Assembly (NCBI GenBank): GCA_028281065.1
Contig: JANQKN010000050.1
Location: 1-47,636 of the forward strand
DNA: 47,636 bases
Origin: Flavobacteriaceae bacterium
GTDB lineage: Bacteria; Bacteroidota; Bacteroidia; Flavobacteriales; Flavobacteriaceae
Direction of reading: 5' to 3'
A model generated the notes under the pieces. The model worked only from the letters and a program-made list of their open reading frames with translations. It was not told the origin of the DNA and searched no databases. Numbering within the stretch: the stretch's first letter is position 1; the number at the start of each line of letters is the position of its first letter. A program made the translations under genes and the position numbers. Shown in pieces: positions 26,936 through 35,225 of this stretch.

Positions 26936-26966
26936 TTGGATTTTGAGGTTCCTCAAACTATCTTAG
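26936..26966 (+). promoter_or_regulatory. Candidate promoter TTG-N20-TATCTTAG with an internal inverted repeat
   Basis: TTG at 26936-26938 and TATCTTAG at 26959-26966, only 4 nt before ATG 26971, which would make a leaderless message. The spacer contains a perfect inverted repeat TTTGAGG-TT-CCTCAAA at 26942-26957, which has the position and size of an operator. Confidence 0.4.
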
Positions 26967-26970
26967 CTGT

Positions 26971-27141
26971 ATGCTAGACAAATTACTTTCCAACCCTATT
27001 TTCGTTGTCTTAGGACTTATGATCCTTGTGGCTTTGCTTTATTTCTGGAACAGAAAGAACAGCCAGACAAACCGTGAAAGAAGACGCCGAAGCTTTAGGG
27101 AAAACTATTACGAGCGCAAGAAAAAGAACGAAGAGCAGTAG
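26971..27141 (+). CDS. Small single-pass membrane protein (56 aa) with basic tail
   Basis: A 56-residue frame from ATG 26971. Residues 8-26 (NPIFVVLGLMILVALLYFW) form a membrane helix; the rest is very basic (NRERRRRSFRENYYERKKKN) ending EEQ. It resembles the preceding small gene in layout and tail motif. It is preceded by a promoter-like TATCTTAG box. No function is known to me. The frame is supported by its composition and the paralogous pattern rather than by homology I can name. Confidence 0.55.
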   Translation: MLDKLLSNPIFVVLGLMILVALLYFWNRKNSQTNRERRRRSFRENYYERKKKNEEQ

Positions 27142-27325
27142 CCAAATACCATTCCCTTATTTCATAAATCGGGACTTTAGCCCCGTTAATTCCTATCGGC
27201 ATTCACCGATTGAACCAGCTTTTAAAATCAATTTGCTATAAAAAAAATTGGTCAAGGAATTCCTTTGACACCTATTCCATGTTGTTCTTAAAACTGGGAT
27301 AGACACATCTTAAAAAAAAAGTACT

Positions 27326-28990
27326 ATGAAAAAACCAATCATTCTGGCACTAGCCGGACTACTCTCACTATGCGCATGCGAAAACTCTAGTTTAGACCTA
27401 CTCGACGACCCCAATGACATTACATTGGAGAAAGCCGACTTAAATCGATACACAAACCAAATACAATTGGATTTTGCCGAATTCATGCGTCAAATGGGAC
27501 GCAATGCTGCCCAAACCACTCGTGTGGAATACATGTTTGGTCGAAATTACAACAACGTGTTTCAACCTGCAGTTTTGGATGGGGAATGGCTTTTGGCCTA
27601 CCAAAACATGTTTTCGGACATAGCAGCTGCTGAAGCTATTGCGATCGAGGAAGAAGAAAACAAACATCTTGGCATCATGAAGATCCTTAAGGCATATGCT
27701 CTAGTTGCTTTGGTGGATCATTTTGGGGATGTTCCCTTTAGCCAGATTTCCAATTTGGGGGAATATACTTCCCCTGAAGCAGATCCCGGAGCCGACGTTT
27801 ATGAAGGTGCACTTGCCCTGCTTGATGAAGGTATGGAGCATTTCGGGCAAATGGGAAGCAATCTTGAAAATGACTTTTATTACAACAACAATTTCGAAAA
27901 GTGGAAGAAACTGGCCAACTCGGTTAAAATGCAGATCTACCTAAACTCACGGTTGGTGGATGGTAGTGCTATTGCTAAATTCAACGCTATTGCCAACAGT
28001 CCAGGAAGCTATATTTCGAATTCTACCGACGATTTTGTGTTTCAATACGGAACCAATGAGTCCTTACCAGACACCCGCCATCCCGGATACAGTGTAGACT
28101 ATACTGCCAATGGCGTAGGACGTTATAGATCCAATTGGTTGATGCACACCATGCTGGAAAATGACGACCCAAGACGTCGATTTTATTTTTACCGTCAGGT
28201 TGATTGTACTCCTGGTGCCTCTGGATGTGATCCAGATCAAGGAAGGCTTCCTTGTTCGGTAGTTTCACCTCCTGCTCATTATACAGCAGGAATGGTTTTC
28301 TGTTATGTGGAAGATGGTTATTGGGGGCGCGATCACGGAAATGCAGAAGGATTTCCACAGGATGGACTCCAAAAGACAGCGGGTGGTGTATATCCTTATG
28401 GAGGACGCTTTGATGGGGATGAATTTGAATCGGTGTCCATAGGAGCTGGAGGCGGAGGTGCTGGAATACTCCCCATTATGTTGGCGTCATTTACGGATCT
28501 TATGAAGGCCGAAATATTCCTATCTCAAAACAACACAGGATCTGCTGCCAATGCGTTAAGTAATGCATTACAAAAGTCCAGCGATAAGGTAATAGGATTT
28601 GCAGCCGTAGATCCAAATGCCAATATGGATATGGTTCCCTCTTCTTCAGAAATAAGCGAATTTGTTACAAGGGTTATTTCCGATTTCAATACAGCCAATA
28701 TTGATGGGAAATGGGAGATTCTAGGCAATCAGACTTTGATAACCAATTATGGGAATGGGCATCTAGGATATAATTTTTATCGCAGAACAGGCTATCCCTT
28801 TGCAGGAATTACTTCAACCCATGCACTTCAGTTCAACCTAGAAGTGAATCCGGGATCGTTTATAAGGTCGTTTTTATACCCTTCGGTAGAAGCCAATGTA
28901 AACAGCAACATTATTCAAAAACCCAATGTAGGGGTTCAGGTATTCTGGGACAACAACCCTCCTTCCCCTTCGTTTCCACCTGCAAATTAA
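27326..28990 (+). CDS. SusD/RagB family outer-membrane lipoprotein (SusD-like_2), orphan
   Basis: A 554-residue protein with a lipoprotein signal peptide (KKPIILALAGLLSLCAC; Cys18 probable anchor) and acidic residues after it. LDLLDDPNDITLEKADLNRY at about 23-42 and YWGRDHGNAEG and GGVYPYGGRFD near 331-362 are typical of the SusD-like_2 branch. SusD proteins sit on the cell surface, bind glycan or peptide, and cap a TonB-dependent SusC channel that is normally encoded just upstream. No SusC gene or remnant lies next to it in this window; upstream are two tiny genes. Its partner must be elsewhere, or it acts alone. Confidence 0.85.
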   Translation: MKKPIILALAGLLSLCACENSSLDLLDDPNDITLEKADLNRYTNQIQLDFAEFMRQMGRNAAQTTRVEYMFGRNYNNVFQPAVLDGEWLLAYQNMFSDIAAAEAIAIEEEENKHLGIMKILKAYALVALVDHFGDVPFSQISNLGEYTSPEADPGADVYEGALALLDEGMEHFGQMGSNLENDFYYNNNFEKWKKLANSVKMQIYLNSRLVDGSAIAKFNAIANSPGSYISNSTDDFVFQYGTNESLPDTRHPGYSVDYTANGVGRYRSNWLMHTMLENDDPRRRFYFYRQVDCTPGASGCDPDQGRLPCSVVSPPAHYTAGMVFCYVEDGYWGRDHGNAEGFPQDGLQKTAGGVYPYGGRFDGDEFESVSIGAGGGGAGILPIMLASFTDLMKAEIFLSQNNTGSAANALSNALQKSSDKVIGFAAVDPNANMDMVPSSSEISEFVTRVISDFNTANIDGKWEILGNQTLITNYGNGHLGYNFYRRTGYPFAGITSTHALQFNLEVNPGSFIRSFLYPSVEANVNSNIIQKPNVGVQVFWDNNPPSPSFPPAN

Positions 28991-29007
28991 AAGATTCCTG
29001 TAAGCAA

Positions 29008-29055
29008 CCCTATTTTGCACATGGTAGCCATGGCAAGTTAATGTGCAAAATAGGG
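29008..29055 (+). terminator. Strong hairpin after the SusD gene
   Basis: A perfect 15-bp stem CCCTATTTTGCACAT / ATGTGCAAAATAGGG (29008-29022 with 29041-29055) around an 18-nt loop that itself contains GCCATGGC. It starts 17 nt after the SusD stop. There is no long T run, so it may be a terminator or an mRNA-end stabiliser. Confidence 0.55.
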
Positions 29056-29122
29056 CTTTATATAGCCCCTTTCCGCCTACAATTAAATTGCGTTGTGTAC
29101 CTTTACATGACAAAATCGAATC

Positions 29123-29695
29123 ATGAAAGTATACACCAAAACTGGAGATAAAGGGACCACTGCCCTCTTTGGGGGAACCCGTGTACCCAAACACCATATA
29201 CGCATAGAAAGCTATGGAACCGTGGACGAGCTCAATTCGTACATTGGCCTTATACGGGACCAAGAGATCGATCCGCGTTCCCACGAAATATTACTTCATA
29301 TACAGGATCGACTGTTTACGGTAGGTGCCATACTGGCCACAGATCCCGAAAAAGCTATGCTAAAAAGTGGTAAAGAACGGTTGAACATTCCAAAAATAGA
29401 AGAAGAAGACATCACTTTATTGGAAACCGAAATGGATACCATGAACGAGGCATTGCCCCCCATGACCCATTTTGTATTACCTGGCGGGCACACTACCGTG
29501 TCATATTGTCACATAGCGCGCTGTGTATGCCGCCGTGCCGAACGTTTAGCTACTTTATTGCATGAGCAGGAACCTACGGACGAGCGGGTTTTAATGTATC
29601 TAAACCGACTTTCTGACTACCTATTTGTACTGGCACGGAAATTGTCCCATGACTTGCAAGCAAATGAAATAAAATGGGTTCCTAAAAAGCTATAA
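29123..29695 (+). CDS. ATP:cob(I)alamin adenosyltransferase, PduO type
   Basis: A 190-residue enzyme that makes adenosylcobalamin from cob(I)alamin and ATP. The ATP-binding N-terminal motif is TKTGDKGTT at 5-13, then YGTVDELNSYIGL at about 32-44, and the signature ARCVCRRAERLA near 134-145 with the key Arg and Glu residues. Length and motifs fit the PduO/MMAB family well. It supplies the cofactor of methylmalonyl-CoA mutase, whose chaperone MeaB is encoded 9.5 kb downstream. No B12-riboswitch box is visible upstream. Confidence 0.93.
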   Translation: MKVYTKTGDKGTTALFGGTRVPKHHIRIESYGTVDELNSYIGLIRDQEIDPRSHEILLHIQDRLFTVGAILATDPEKAMLKSGKERLNIPKIEEEDITLLETEMDTMNEALPPMTHFVLPGGHTTVSYCHIARCVCRRAERLATLLHEQEPTDERVLMYLNRLSDYLFVLARKLSHDLQANEIKWVPKKL

Positions 29696-29783
29696 GCCCT
29701 TTTAAAATAGAATTTGCAAAGCACTAAAAATCAAAGTGTTAAAAACGTTCTTTAAAATTAAAGCGAAATAATTTTGTTTTTTC

Positions 29784-29813
29784 TTGACTTTTTCAGCTAA
29801 AAAATTATTTTTG
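29784..29813 (+). promoter_or_regulatory. Bacteroidota promoter TTG-N19-TATTTTTG
   Basis: TTG at 29784-29786 and an exact TAnnTTTG box at 29806-29813 with a 19-nt spacer, the best match to the family consensus in this window. It lies 25 nt upstream of the DUF2795 ATG. Confidence 0.7.
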
Positions 29814-29838
29814 CAAAAAATTAAACCTTGATTCTGTT

Positions 29839-30060
29839 ATGTACTGGACATTAGAATTAGCATCGTATTTAAGTGATGCACCCTGGCCGGCCACTAAAGA
29901 TGAATTGATAGATTATGCTATCAGGACCGGAGCCCCTCTAGAGGTAGTGGAAAACCTTCAAGCTATAGAAGACGAAGGCGATTCCTATGATTCTATAGAA
30001 GAAATTTGGCCAGATTATCCCACAGACGAAGATTATCTGTGGAACGAGGATGAATATTAA
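29839..30060 (+). CDS. DUF2795 family protein
   Basis: A 73-residue, very acidic protein. MYWTLELASYLSDAPWPATKDELIDYAIRTGAP matches the DUF2795 pattern of a short helical domain (SYLSDAPWPATKDELIDYA at 9-27), followed by an Asp/Glu-rich tail ending DEDYLWNEDEY. It is common in Bacteroidota and often sits near secA, as here. Function unknown. It has a strong own promoter and its own terminator, so it is a single-gene transcript that is probably well expressed. Confidence 0.8.
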   Translation: MYWTLELASYLSDAPWPATKDELIDYAIRTGAPLEVVENLQAIEDEGDSYDSIEEIWPDYPTDEDYLWNEDEY

Positions 30061-30108
30061 ACAAATCCAAGGGAGTTACCCAGTAACAACCCTAAACATA
30101 AAACACCG

Positions 30109-30138
30109 AAAAAGTCTCAAGCAATTGGGACTTTTTTT
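30109..30138 (+). terminator. Rho-independent terminator after the DUF2795 gene
   Basis: A 12-bp stem, AAAAAGTCTCAA paired with TTGGGACTTTTT (one G-T pair), closed by a GCAA tetraloop, and followed by a run of T. It ends the short DUF2795 transcript before secA. Confidence 0.85.
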
Positions 30139-30263
30139 ATATAGAATAACAACACATTAAAAACCATAAAAGCCTTGTCTATCTTGATTTTTTGCAGTTT
30201 TTTTGTGAGGCATAGTGCCCGCGTTCCTAGCAACGCTCCAAACATATAATATTAGTAAACGAA

Positions 30264-33200
30264 ATGGGACTTTTAGACAGTGTATTAAAAGTATTTGTAG
30301 GCGATAAATCCAAAAAAGATATTGGGGAAATCCAACCCTATGTAGACCAGGTAAAAAGCCTAGAAGGTGAGATCTCTGGATTGTCCATAGACCAACTCAG
30401 GGCCAAGAGTGATGAGTTCCGCAAAAAGATAAAAGAAGACCAGAAAGAAATCCAGGCAGAAATCGATTCCTTGGTAAAACAAGCCGAAGAAGAGGAAGAT
30501 ATTGATAAAAAAGAAGATATCTACAACCAAATAGACAGCCTAAAGGACGACCGGTACGAAGTAGAAAAGAACAGTCTTAACGAAATCCTACCCGAAGCCT
30601 TTGCCGTAATCAAGGAAACCGCAAAACGTTTCAAGGAAAACGAAACCCTTACCGTGGAAGCCACTCCTTACGACAGAGAACTCTCCGGAACCTACGATTA
30701 TGTAACCTTAGACGACAACAAAGCCATTTGGAACAACTCATGGGATGCTGCTGGTAAGGAAGTTACCTGGGACATGGTCCACTACGATGTCCAGCTTATT
30801 GGAGGGGTTGCCCTCCACCAAGGAAAAGTGGCCGAGATGCAAACAGGGGAAGGTAAAACCCTGGTAGCAACACTTCCCGTATACTTAAATGCACTGGCAG
30901 GAAACGGAGTGCATGTGGTAACCGTTAACGATTACCTAGCACGCAGGGATAGCGCCTGGATGGCCCCTATTTTCCAGTTTCACGGTATGAGTGTGGATTG
31001 TATAGACAACCACCGCCCCAATAGCGAATCCCGCCGTAACGCATACAACGCCGATATTACTTACGGAACCAACAACGAATTTGGTTTCGACTACCTAAGG
31101 GATAATATGGCCAATGCTACTAAGGACTTGGTACAAAGACCCCACCATTACGCCATCGTGGATGAGGTGGATAGCGTATTGATCGATGATGCACGAACGC
31201 CATTGATTATTTCCGGTCCTGTACCCCAAGGAGACCGCCACGAGTTCAACGAATTGAAGCCCAAAATTGCCGATATCGTTGCCGTACAGCGCAAATACCT
31301 TACTGGAGTACTTTCTGAAGCTAAAAAGCTCATTAAAGAAGGAGACACCAAAGAAGGTGGTTTCCAATTATTGCGTGTATATCGCGGGCTTCCAAAAAAC
31401 AAGGCACTTATCAAGTTTCTTTCTGAAGAAGGTGTAAAACAGATCCTTCAGAAAACCGAAAACTTCTACATGCAGGATAACAACCGTGAAATGCCCAAGG
31501 TTGATGCCGAGTTGTATTTTGTGATTGAAGAAAAAACCAATCAGATAGAATTAACCGACAAAGGGGTTAATTTCCTTTCTGGTTCCGATGATCCTGATTT
31601 CTTTGTTATGCCCGATATGGGAACCGAAATTGCAAAGATTGAAGACCAAGGACTTACCCCCGAAGAAGAAGCAGAGCTTAAAGAAGATCTGTTTCGCGAC
31701 TTTGGGGTAAAGAGTGAGCGCATTCACACCATGAACCAATTGCTGAAGGCTTATACCCTTTTCGAAAAAGACGATCAGTATGTGGTGATGGACAACAAGG
31801 TAATGATCGTAGATGAGCAAACAGGCCGTATCATGGATGGCCGTCGTTATAGCGATGGATTGCACCAAGCAATCGAAGCCAAGGAAAATGTAAAGATCGA
31901 GGCCATGACCCAAACCTTTGCTACCATTACGCTTCAGAACTACTTTAGGATGTACCGCAAGCTGTCTGGGATGACTGGTACGGCTGTTACAGAAGCAGGC
32001 GAGCTTTGGGAAATCTATAAATTAGATGTGGTGGAAATCCCTACCAACCGTCCCATTGCCCGACACGACCGCGAGGATAAGATTTATAAAACCAAGCGCG
32101 AAAAATACAATGCCGTTATCGAAGAAGTGGCAGAACTATCCAATGCAGGACGCCCTGTCCTTATTGGTACCACTTCGGTAGAAATTAGTGAGCTATTGAG
32201 CCGTACACTAAGCATTCGTAACATTCCTCATAACGTACTGAACGCAAAACTCCACAAAAAGGAAGCAGACATTGTTGCCGAAGCGGGTAATGCAGGTATC
32301 GTTACCATTGCTACCAACATGGCAGGTCGTGGAACCGATATTAAGCTATCCGATATGGTAAAAGATGCAGGAGGATTGGCCATTATTGGTACAGAACGCC
32401 ACGATTCGCGACGTGTAGACCGCCAGTTGCGGGGTCGTAGTGGTCGTCAAGGAGATCCTGGAAGCTCTCAGTTCTACGTTTCCTTGGAAGACAATCTAAT
32501 GCGTTTGTTTGGTAGTGAGCGAATTGCCAAAATGATGGACCGTATGGGATTGAAGGAAGGGGAAGTGATTCAACACTCCATGATTTCCAAATCCATAGAG
32601 CGGGCCCAGAAGAAAGTGGAAGAAAACAACTTCGGGATTCGTAAGCGACTACTGGAGTATGATGATGTCATGAACTCCCAGCGTGAAGTGGTTTACAAGC
32701 GTCGTTACCATGCTTTGTTTGGGGAACGATTGCGAGTGGATATAGCGAATATGATCTACGACACGGCCGAAGTTATTGCCGAAACCAACAAAGGTGCGGA
32801 CGACTACAAAAACTTTGAGTTCGAATTGATCCGTTACTTCTCCATGAGCTCACCCGTAACCGAAAGTGAGTTTAAACATGAAACTGTACAGGAAATAGCT
32901 GGAAAAATCTACAAAGCAGCCTATGCGCACTACCAAGACAAGATGGAGCGTAATGCTGGTATGGCTTTCCCTGTAATAAAGAATGTATACGAAACTCAAG
33001 GGGATAAATTCAAAAGAATCCTGGTTCCTTTTACCGATGGTGTAAAAACCCTGAATGTTGCGACCGACCTACAAGCTGCCTATGAAAGTGAAGGGAAGCA
33101 GTTGGTTCAAGATTTCGAAAAGAACATCACCTTGGCCATTATAGACGATGCTTGGAAGACCCACCTTCGTAAGATGGACGAACTGAAACAGTCTGTTCAG

Positions 33201-33623
33201 TTAGCGGTTCACGAACAGAAAGATCCTTTATTGATCTATAAGTTTGAAGCTTTCGAGCTCTTTAAGGCCATGATCGAAAAGGTGAACAAGGATGTAATCT
33301 CTTTCCTTTTCAAAGGGGAATTGCCTCAGGAAAACCAACAGCAAATCCAAGAAGCCCGTGAAGTTCGCAGTAAGCAAAAACTGAACGAGCAAAAAGACGA
33401 AATCCCTAATTTGGACGAACGATCTGCACAAAACCAAGCTGCGGGGAACACACAACCCCAAAGGCAGCAGATTACTGAAACCATTACACGGGACCGCCCT
33501 AAAATTGGACGAAACGATAGGGTGACCATAAAGCACGTTATGAGCGGTGAAAACAAAACCCTTAAATACAAACAAGCCATTCCGCTTATCGATAAAGGCG
33601 AATGGGTATTGGTGGAAGACTAA
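30264..33623 (+). CDS. secA: Protein translocase ATPase SecA
   Basis: A 1,119-residue motor of the general secretion pathway, acting with SecYEG at the inner membrane. Walker A MQTGEGKT lies near 192-199, the Walker B-type DEVDSVLIDDARTPLIISGP near 300, and RMPGRGTDI-like NMAGRGTDI and LRGRSGRQGDPGSS in the second motor domain. It is longer than the 901-residue E. coli protein: about 90 extra residues, highly charged, precede Walker A, and the C-terminal end lacks the Cys-rich zinc motif. Both features are usual for Bacteroidota SecA as I recall. It is flanked by terminators on both sides. Confidence 0.97.
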   Translation: MGLLDSVLKVFVGDKSKKDIGEIQPYVDQVKSLEGEISGLSIDQLRAKSDEFRKKIKEDQKEIQAEIDSLVKQAEEEEDIDKKEDIYNQIDSLKDDRYEVEKNSLNEILPEAFAVIKETAKRFKENETLTVEATPYDRELSGTYDYVTLDDNKAIWNNSWDAAGKEVTWDMVHYDVQLIGGVALHQGKVAEMQTGEGKTLVATLPVYLNALAGNGVHVVTVNDYLARRDSAWMAPIFQFHGMSVDCIDNHRPNSESRRNAYNADITYGTNNEFGFDYLRDNMANATKDLVQRPHHYAIVDEVDSVLIDDARTPLIISGPVPQGDRHEFNELKPKIADIVAVQRKYLTGVLSEAKKLIKEGDTKEGGFQLLRVYRGLPKNKALIKFLSEEGVKQILQKTENFYMQDNNREMPKVDAELYFVIEEKTNQIELTDKGVNFLSGSDDPDFFVMPDMGTEIAKIEDQGLTPEEEAELKEDLFRDFGVKSERIHTMNQLLKAYTLFEKDDQYVVMDNKVMIVDEQTGRIMDGRRYSDGLHQAIEAKENVKIEAMTQTFATITLQNYFRMYRKLSGMTGTAVTEAGELWEIYKLDVVEIPTNRPIARHDREDKIYKTKREKYNAVIEEVAELSNAGRPVLIGTTSVEISELLSRTLSIRNIPHNVLNAKLHKKEADIVAEAGNAGIVTIATNMAGRGTDIKLSDMVKDAGGLAIIGTERHDSRRVDRQLRGRSGRQGDPGSSQFYVSLEDNLMRLFGSERIAKMMDRMGLKEGEVIQHSMISKSIERAQKKVEENNFGIRKRLLEYDDVMNSQREVVYKRRYHALFGERLRVDIANMIYDTAEVIAETNKGADDYKNFEFELIRYFSMSSPVTESEFKHETVQEIAGKIYKAAYAHYQDKMERNAGMAFPVIKNVYETQGDKFKRILVPFTDGVKTLNVATDLQAAYESEGKQLVQDFEKNITLAIIDDAWKTHLRKMDELKQSVQLAVHEQKDPLLIYKFEAFELFKAMIEKVNKDVISFLFKGELPQENQQQIQEAREVRSKQKLNEQKDEIPNLDERSAQNQAAGNTQPQRQQITETITRDRPKIGRNDRVTIKHVMSGENKTLKYKQAIPLIDKGEWVLVED

Positions 33624-33641
33624 ATTACTGATTTACTTCAC

Positions 33642-33674
33642 AAAAAAAGCAATGCGAAACGCATTGCTTTTTTT
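33642..33674 (+). terminator. Bidirectional terminator between secA and the first ECF locus
   Basis: A perfect stem, A7-GCAATGCG / CGCATTGC-T7, with an AAA loop. The A run and T run on both sides allow termination of secA (plus) and of the convergent anti-sigma gene (minus). Confidence 0.9.
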
Positions 33675-33694
33675 ATAGGCATTATTAAAAGCTT

Positions 33695-34084
33695 CTACGA
33701 ATACTGTTTATTTATTAGCGATTTTAAGAGAGGGAGTTGCAATAGGAACAGTCCCAAAAAGCCGATAGCGTACAAGGTAGTTCTAGAAACCTTCAGGTTT
33801 TCGAAGGGATTCTTTATTTCAGGCCCCTTAACAGAGATTTCGTTTAAATAGGAAATCTCACCCATAGGGTAAAAATACAACCAGCCTACACATAGTACGA
33901 AAGCGGCGGCAACCATCCACCATCCTTTTTTACCAATAAGGGGTTTATAGATGGTTTTAGAAACCGTTTTCTTCCCTACCGCTTGCATGACACGATCGGT
34001 AAAAGATGGGGATGGGGTTTCCAATCCTGCTTCATCCATCCATTTTTGAAGGATGTCGTCCTCTTTTTTAGATAATGGGTCCAT
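33695..34084 (-). CDS. Two-pass membrane protein, putative anti-sigma factor
   Basis: A 129-residue protein encoded 2 nt after the ECF sigma gene, an arrangement typical of sigma/anti-sigma pairs. The N-terminal 50 residues are soluble and charged (LQKWMDEAGLETPSPSFTDRVMQ), with two hydrophobic segments at about 54-73 and 102-120. No zinc-binding ZAS motif (HxxxCxxC) is seen. The N-terminal pattern, FTDRVM after a short helix, recurs in anti-sigma-like proteins of Bacteroidota. The role in binding the sigma factor is inferred from position only. Confidence 0.55.
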   Translation of the reverse strand: MDPLSKKEDDILQKWMDEAGLETPSPSFTDRVMQAVGKKTVSKTIYKPLIGKKGWWMVAAAFVLCVGWLYFYPMGEISYLNEISVKGPEIKNPFENLKVSRTTLYAIGFLGLFLLQLPLLKSLINKQYS

Positions 34085-34086
34085 AA

Positions 34087-34656
34087 CTATTCAACAATTT
34101 TGGGTTGTATGTAACCTTGCAACAAGGTAAATAATTTCTTTCTGCTTCTAAACAATCGTACCTTAATATTTTCTTCCGATAGGTCGGTAACCTCAGCAAT
34201 TTCCTTCACACTCTGATCCTCAAAATAATAGAGGGTAATTAAGGTAGCGTCTATTTCTGGCAATTGCATAATACTTTGTCGTATCTTCTCTTTTCGTTCA
34301 TCGGCTTCTAAAAGCTGAAGGGCGTTGTCTATAGTATTTGCATCACTTTCGGTGATTTCTTCCAAAAGATCCGTAGTCTGTTGTCGCTTGTTTTTTCGAA
34401 CCCTATCCAAAGCCTTACGATAGGCGATGCTGTACAACCAACTGGAAAATTTGGATTCCCCACGAAAGCTGTCCAACGACTCGAAAGCCTTTATAAAAGT
34501 ATCCTGAGCAACTTCCTCTGCCTCTTCCCGTACTTTAACGACGCGCACCACAATGGTAAATACATAATCCTTGTATTTTTCTACCAATACCCCAAAGGCT
34601 TGGGTATCCCCTAGCTTGATTTGTTCTATTAGATATTGGTCAGTGTTAGCCGTCAT
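34087..34656 (-). CDS. ECF (sigma-70 family) RNA polymerase sigma factor
   Basis: A 189-residue protein. Region 2 is seen in AFGVLVEKYKDYVFTIVVRV and EEVAQDTFIKAFESLDSFRG at about 52-71, SWLYSIAYRKALDRVRKNKR follows, and region 4 in LITLYYFEDQSVKEIAEVTD and ENIKVRLFRSRKKL near 150-175 with its helix-turn-helix. It directs RNA polymerase to a small regulon, commonly envelope stress. It is followed by a putative membrane anti-sigma gene. Its target promoters cannot be inferred here. Confidence 0.92.
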   Translation of the reverse strand: MTANTDQYLIEQIKLGDTQAFGVLVEKYKDYVFTIVVRVVKVREEAEEVAQDTFIKAFESLDSFRGESKFSSWLYSIAYRKALDRVRKNKRQQTTDLLEEITESDANTIDNALQLLEADERKEKIRQSIMQLPEIDATLITLYYFEDQSVKEIAEVTDLSEENIKVRLFRSRKKLFTLLQGYIQPKIVE

Positions 34657-34792
34657 TTTACCCTAAGACGAAACTTTAAAAGCATTGGTTACAAACACAC
34701 AACATAAAAAAAATTAGTGGAATGTGTAACCTATCTTTTTTTTTCGACGTCATAAGGGCAAATAAATAGTAATCAATTAAAAAACAACACAT

Positions 34793-35146
34793 ATGGAAAA
34801 TCCAGAAATCATTATCATACCTATTATGTTTGGGGTGTTATTCGGAATATTTTACTTGTATATTTCCGCGCGACACAAAGAACGTTTGGCTCTTATTGAA
34901 AAAGGCGCAGATGCCTCCATCTTTTATGGAAAAAGCAGAAGAGTCACCCCCATTTGGAAGGTTATCGTTATTAATCTAGCCTTTTTACTTATGGGTATTG
35001 GTTTTGGGACATTGTTGGCAGAAGCTTTTGTTCAAGGCTTCAACATGGACGAAGATGTAGCCCGTCCCGGAGTTATTTTCTTAATGGCAGGTGCCGGTTT
35101 ATTTGCTGGGTTTTATGCCACCAAAAAATTGAATCCCGACTCTTAA
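34793..35146 (+). CDS. DUF6249-like small membrane protein
   Basis: A 117-residue protein with three hydrophobic segments at about 5-26, 57-79 and 95-111. RHKERLALIEKGADASIF between the first two is the conserved loop of the DUF6249 family, often seen beside ECF sigma genes in Bacteroidota. It is divergent from the ECF sigma gene at 34087-34656 with a 136-bp gap, so co-regulation is possible. Function unknown. Confidence 0.65.
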   Translation: MENPEIIIIPIMFGVLFGIFYLYISARHKERLALIEKGADASIFYGKSRRVTPIWKVIVINLAFLLMGIGFGTLLAEAFVQGFNMDEDVARPGVIFLMAGAGLFAGFYATKKLNPDS

Positions 35147-35171
35147 TTACATATAGAAACCAACCACATAC

Positions 35172-35211
35172 AAGCTGTTTTAGGACTTCGTACTCCCGAA
35201 ACAGCTTTTTT
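35172..35211 (+). terminator. Rho-independent terminator after the DUF6249 gene
   Basis: A stem AAGCTGTTT / AAACAGCTT around a loop of about 18 nt, followed by six T. It separates the DUF6249 gene from the next gene, which begins 14 nt later and so needs its own promoter or readthrough. Confidence 0.75.
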
Positions 35212-35225
35212 ATTTGCTTAAAATC

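Noticed and set aside
28991-29122. Possible cobalamin riboswitch before the adenosyltransferase gene
   Set aside because: I looked for a B12-box-like conserved sequence and saw none; the only structure is the hairpin pair assigned to the end of the SusD gene.
34657-34792. Idea that the DUF6249 gene and the ECF sigma gene share a bidirectional operator
   Set aside because: The 136-bp gap has no clear inverted or direct repeat, so shared control is only possible from proximity.
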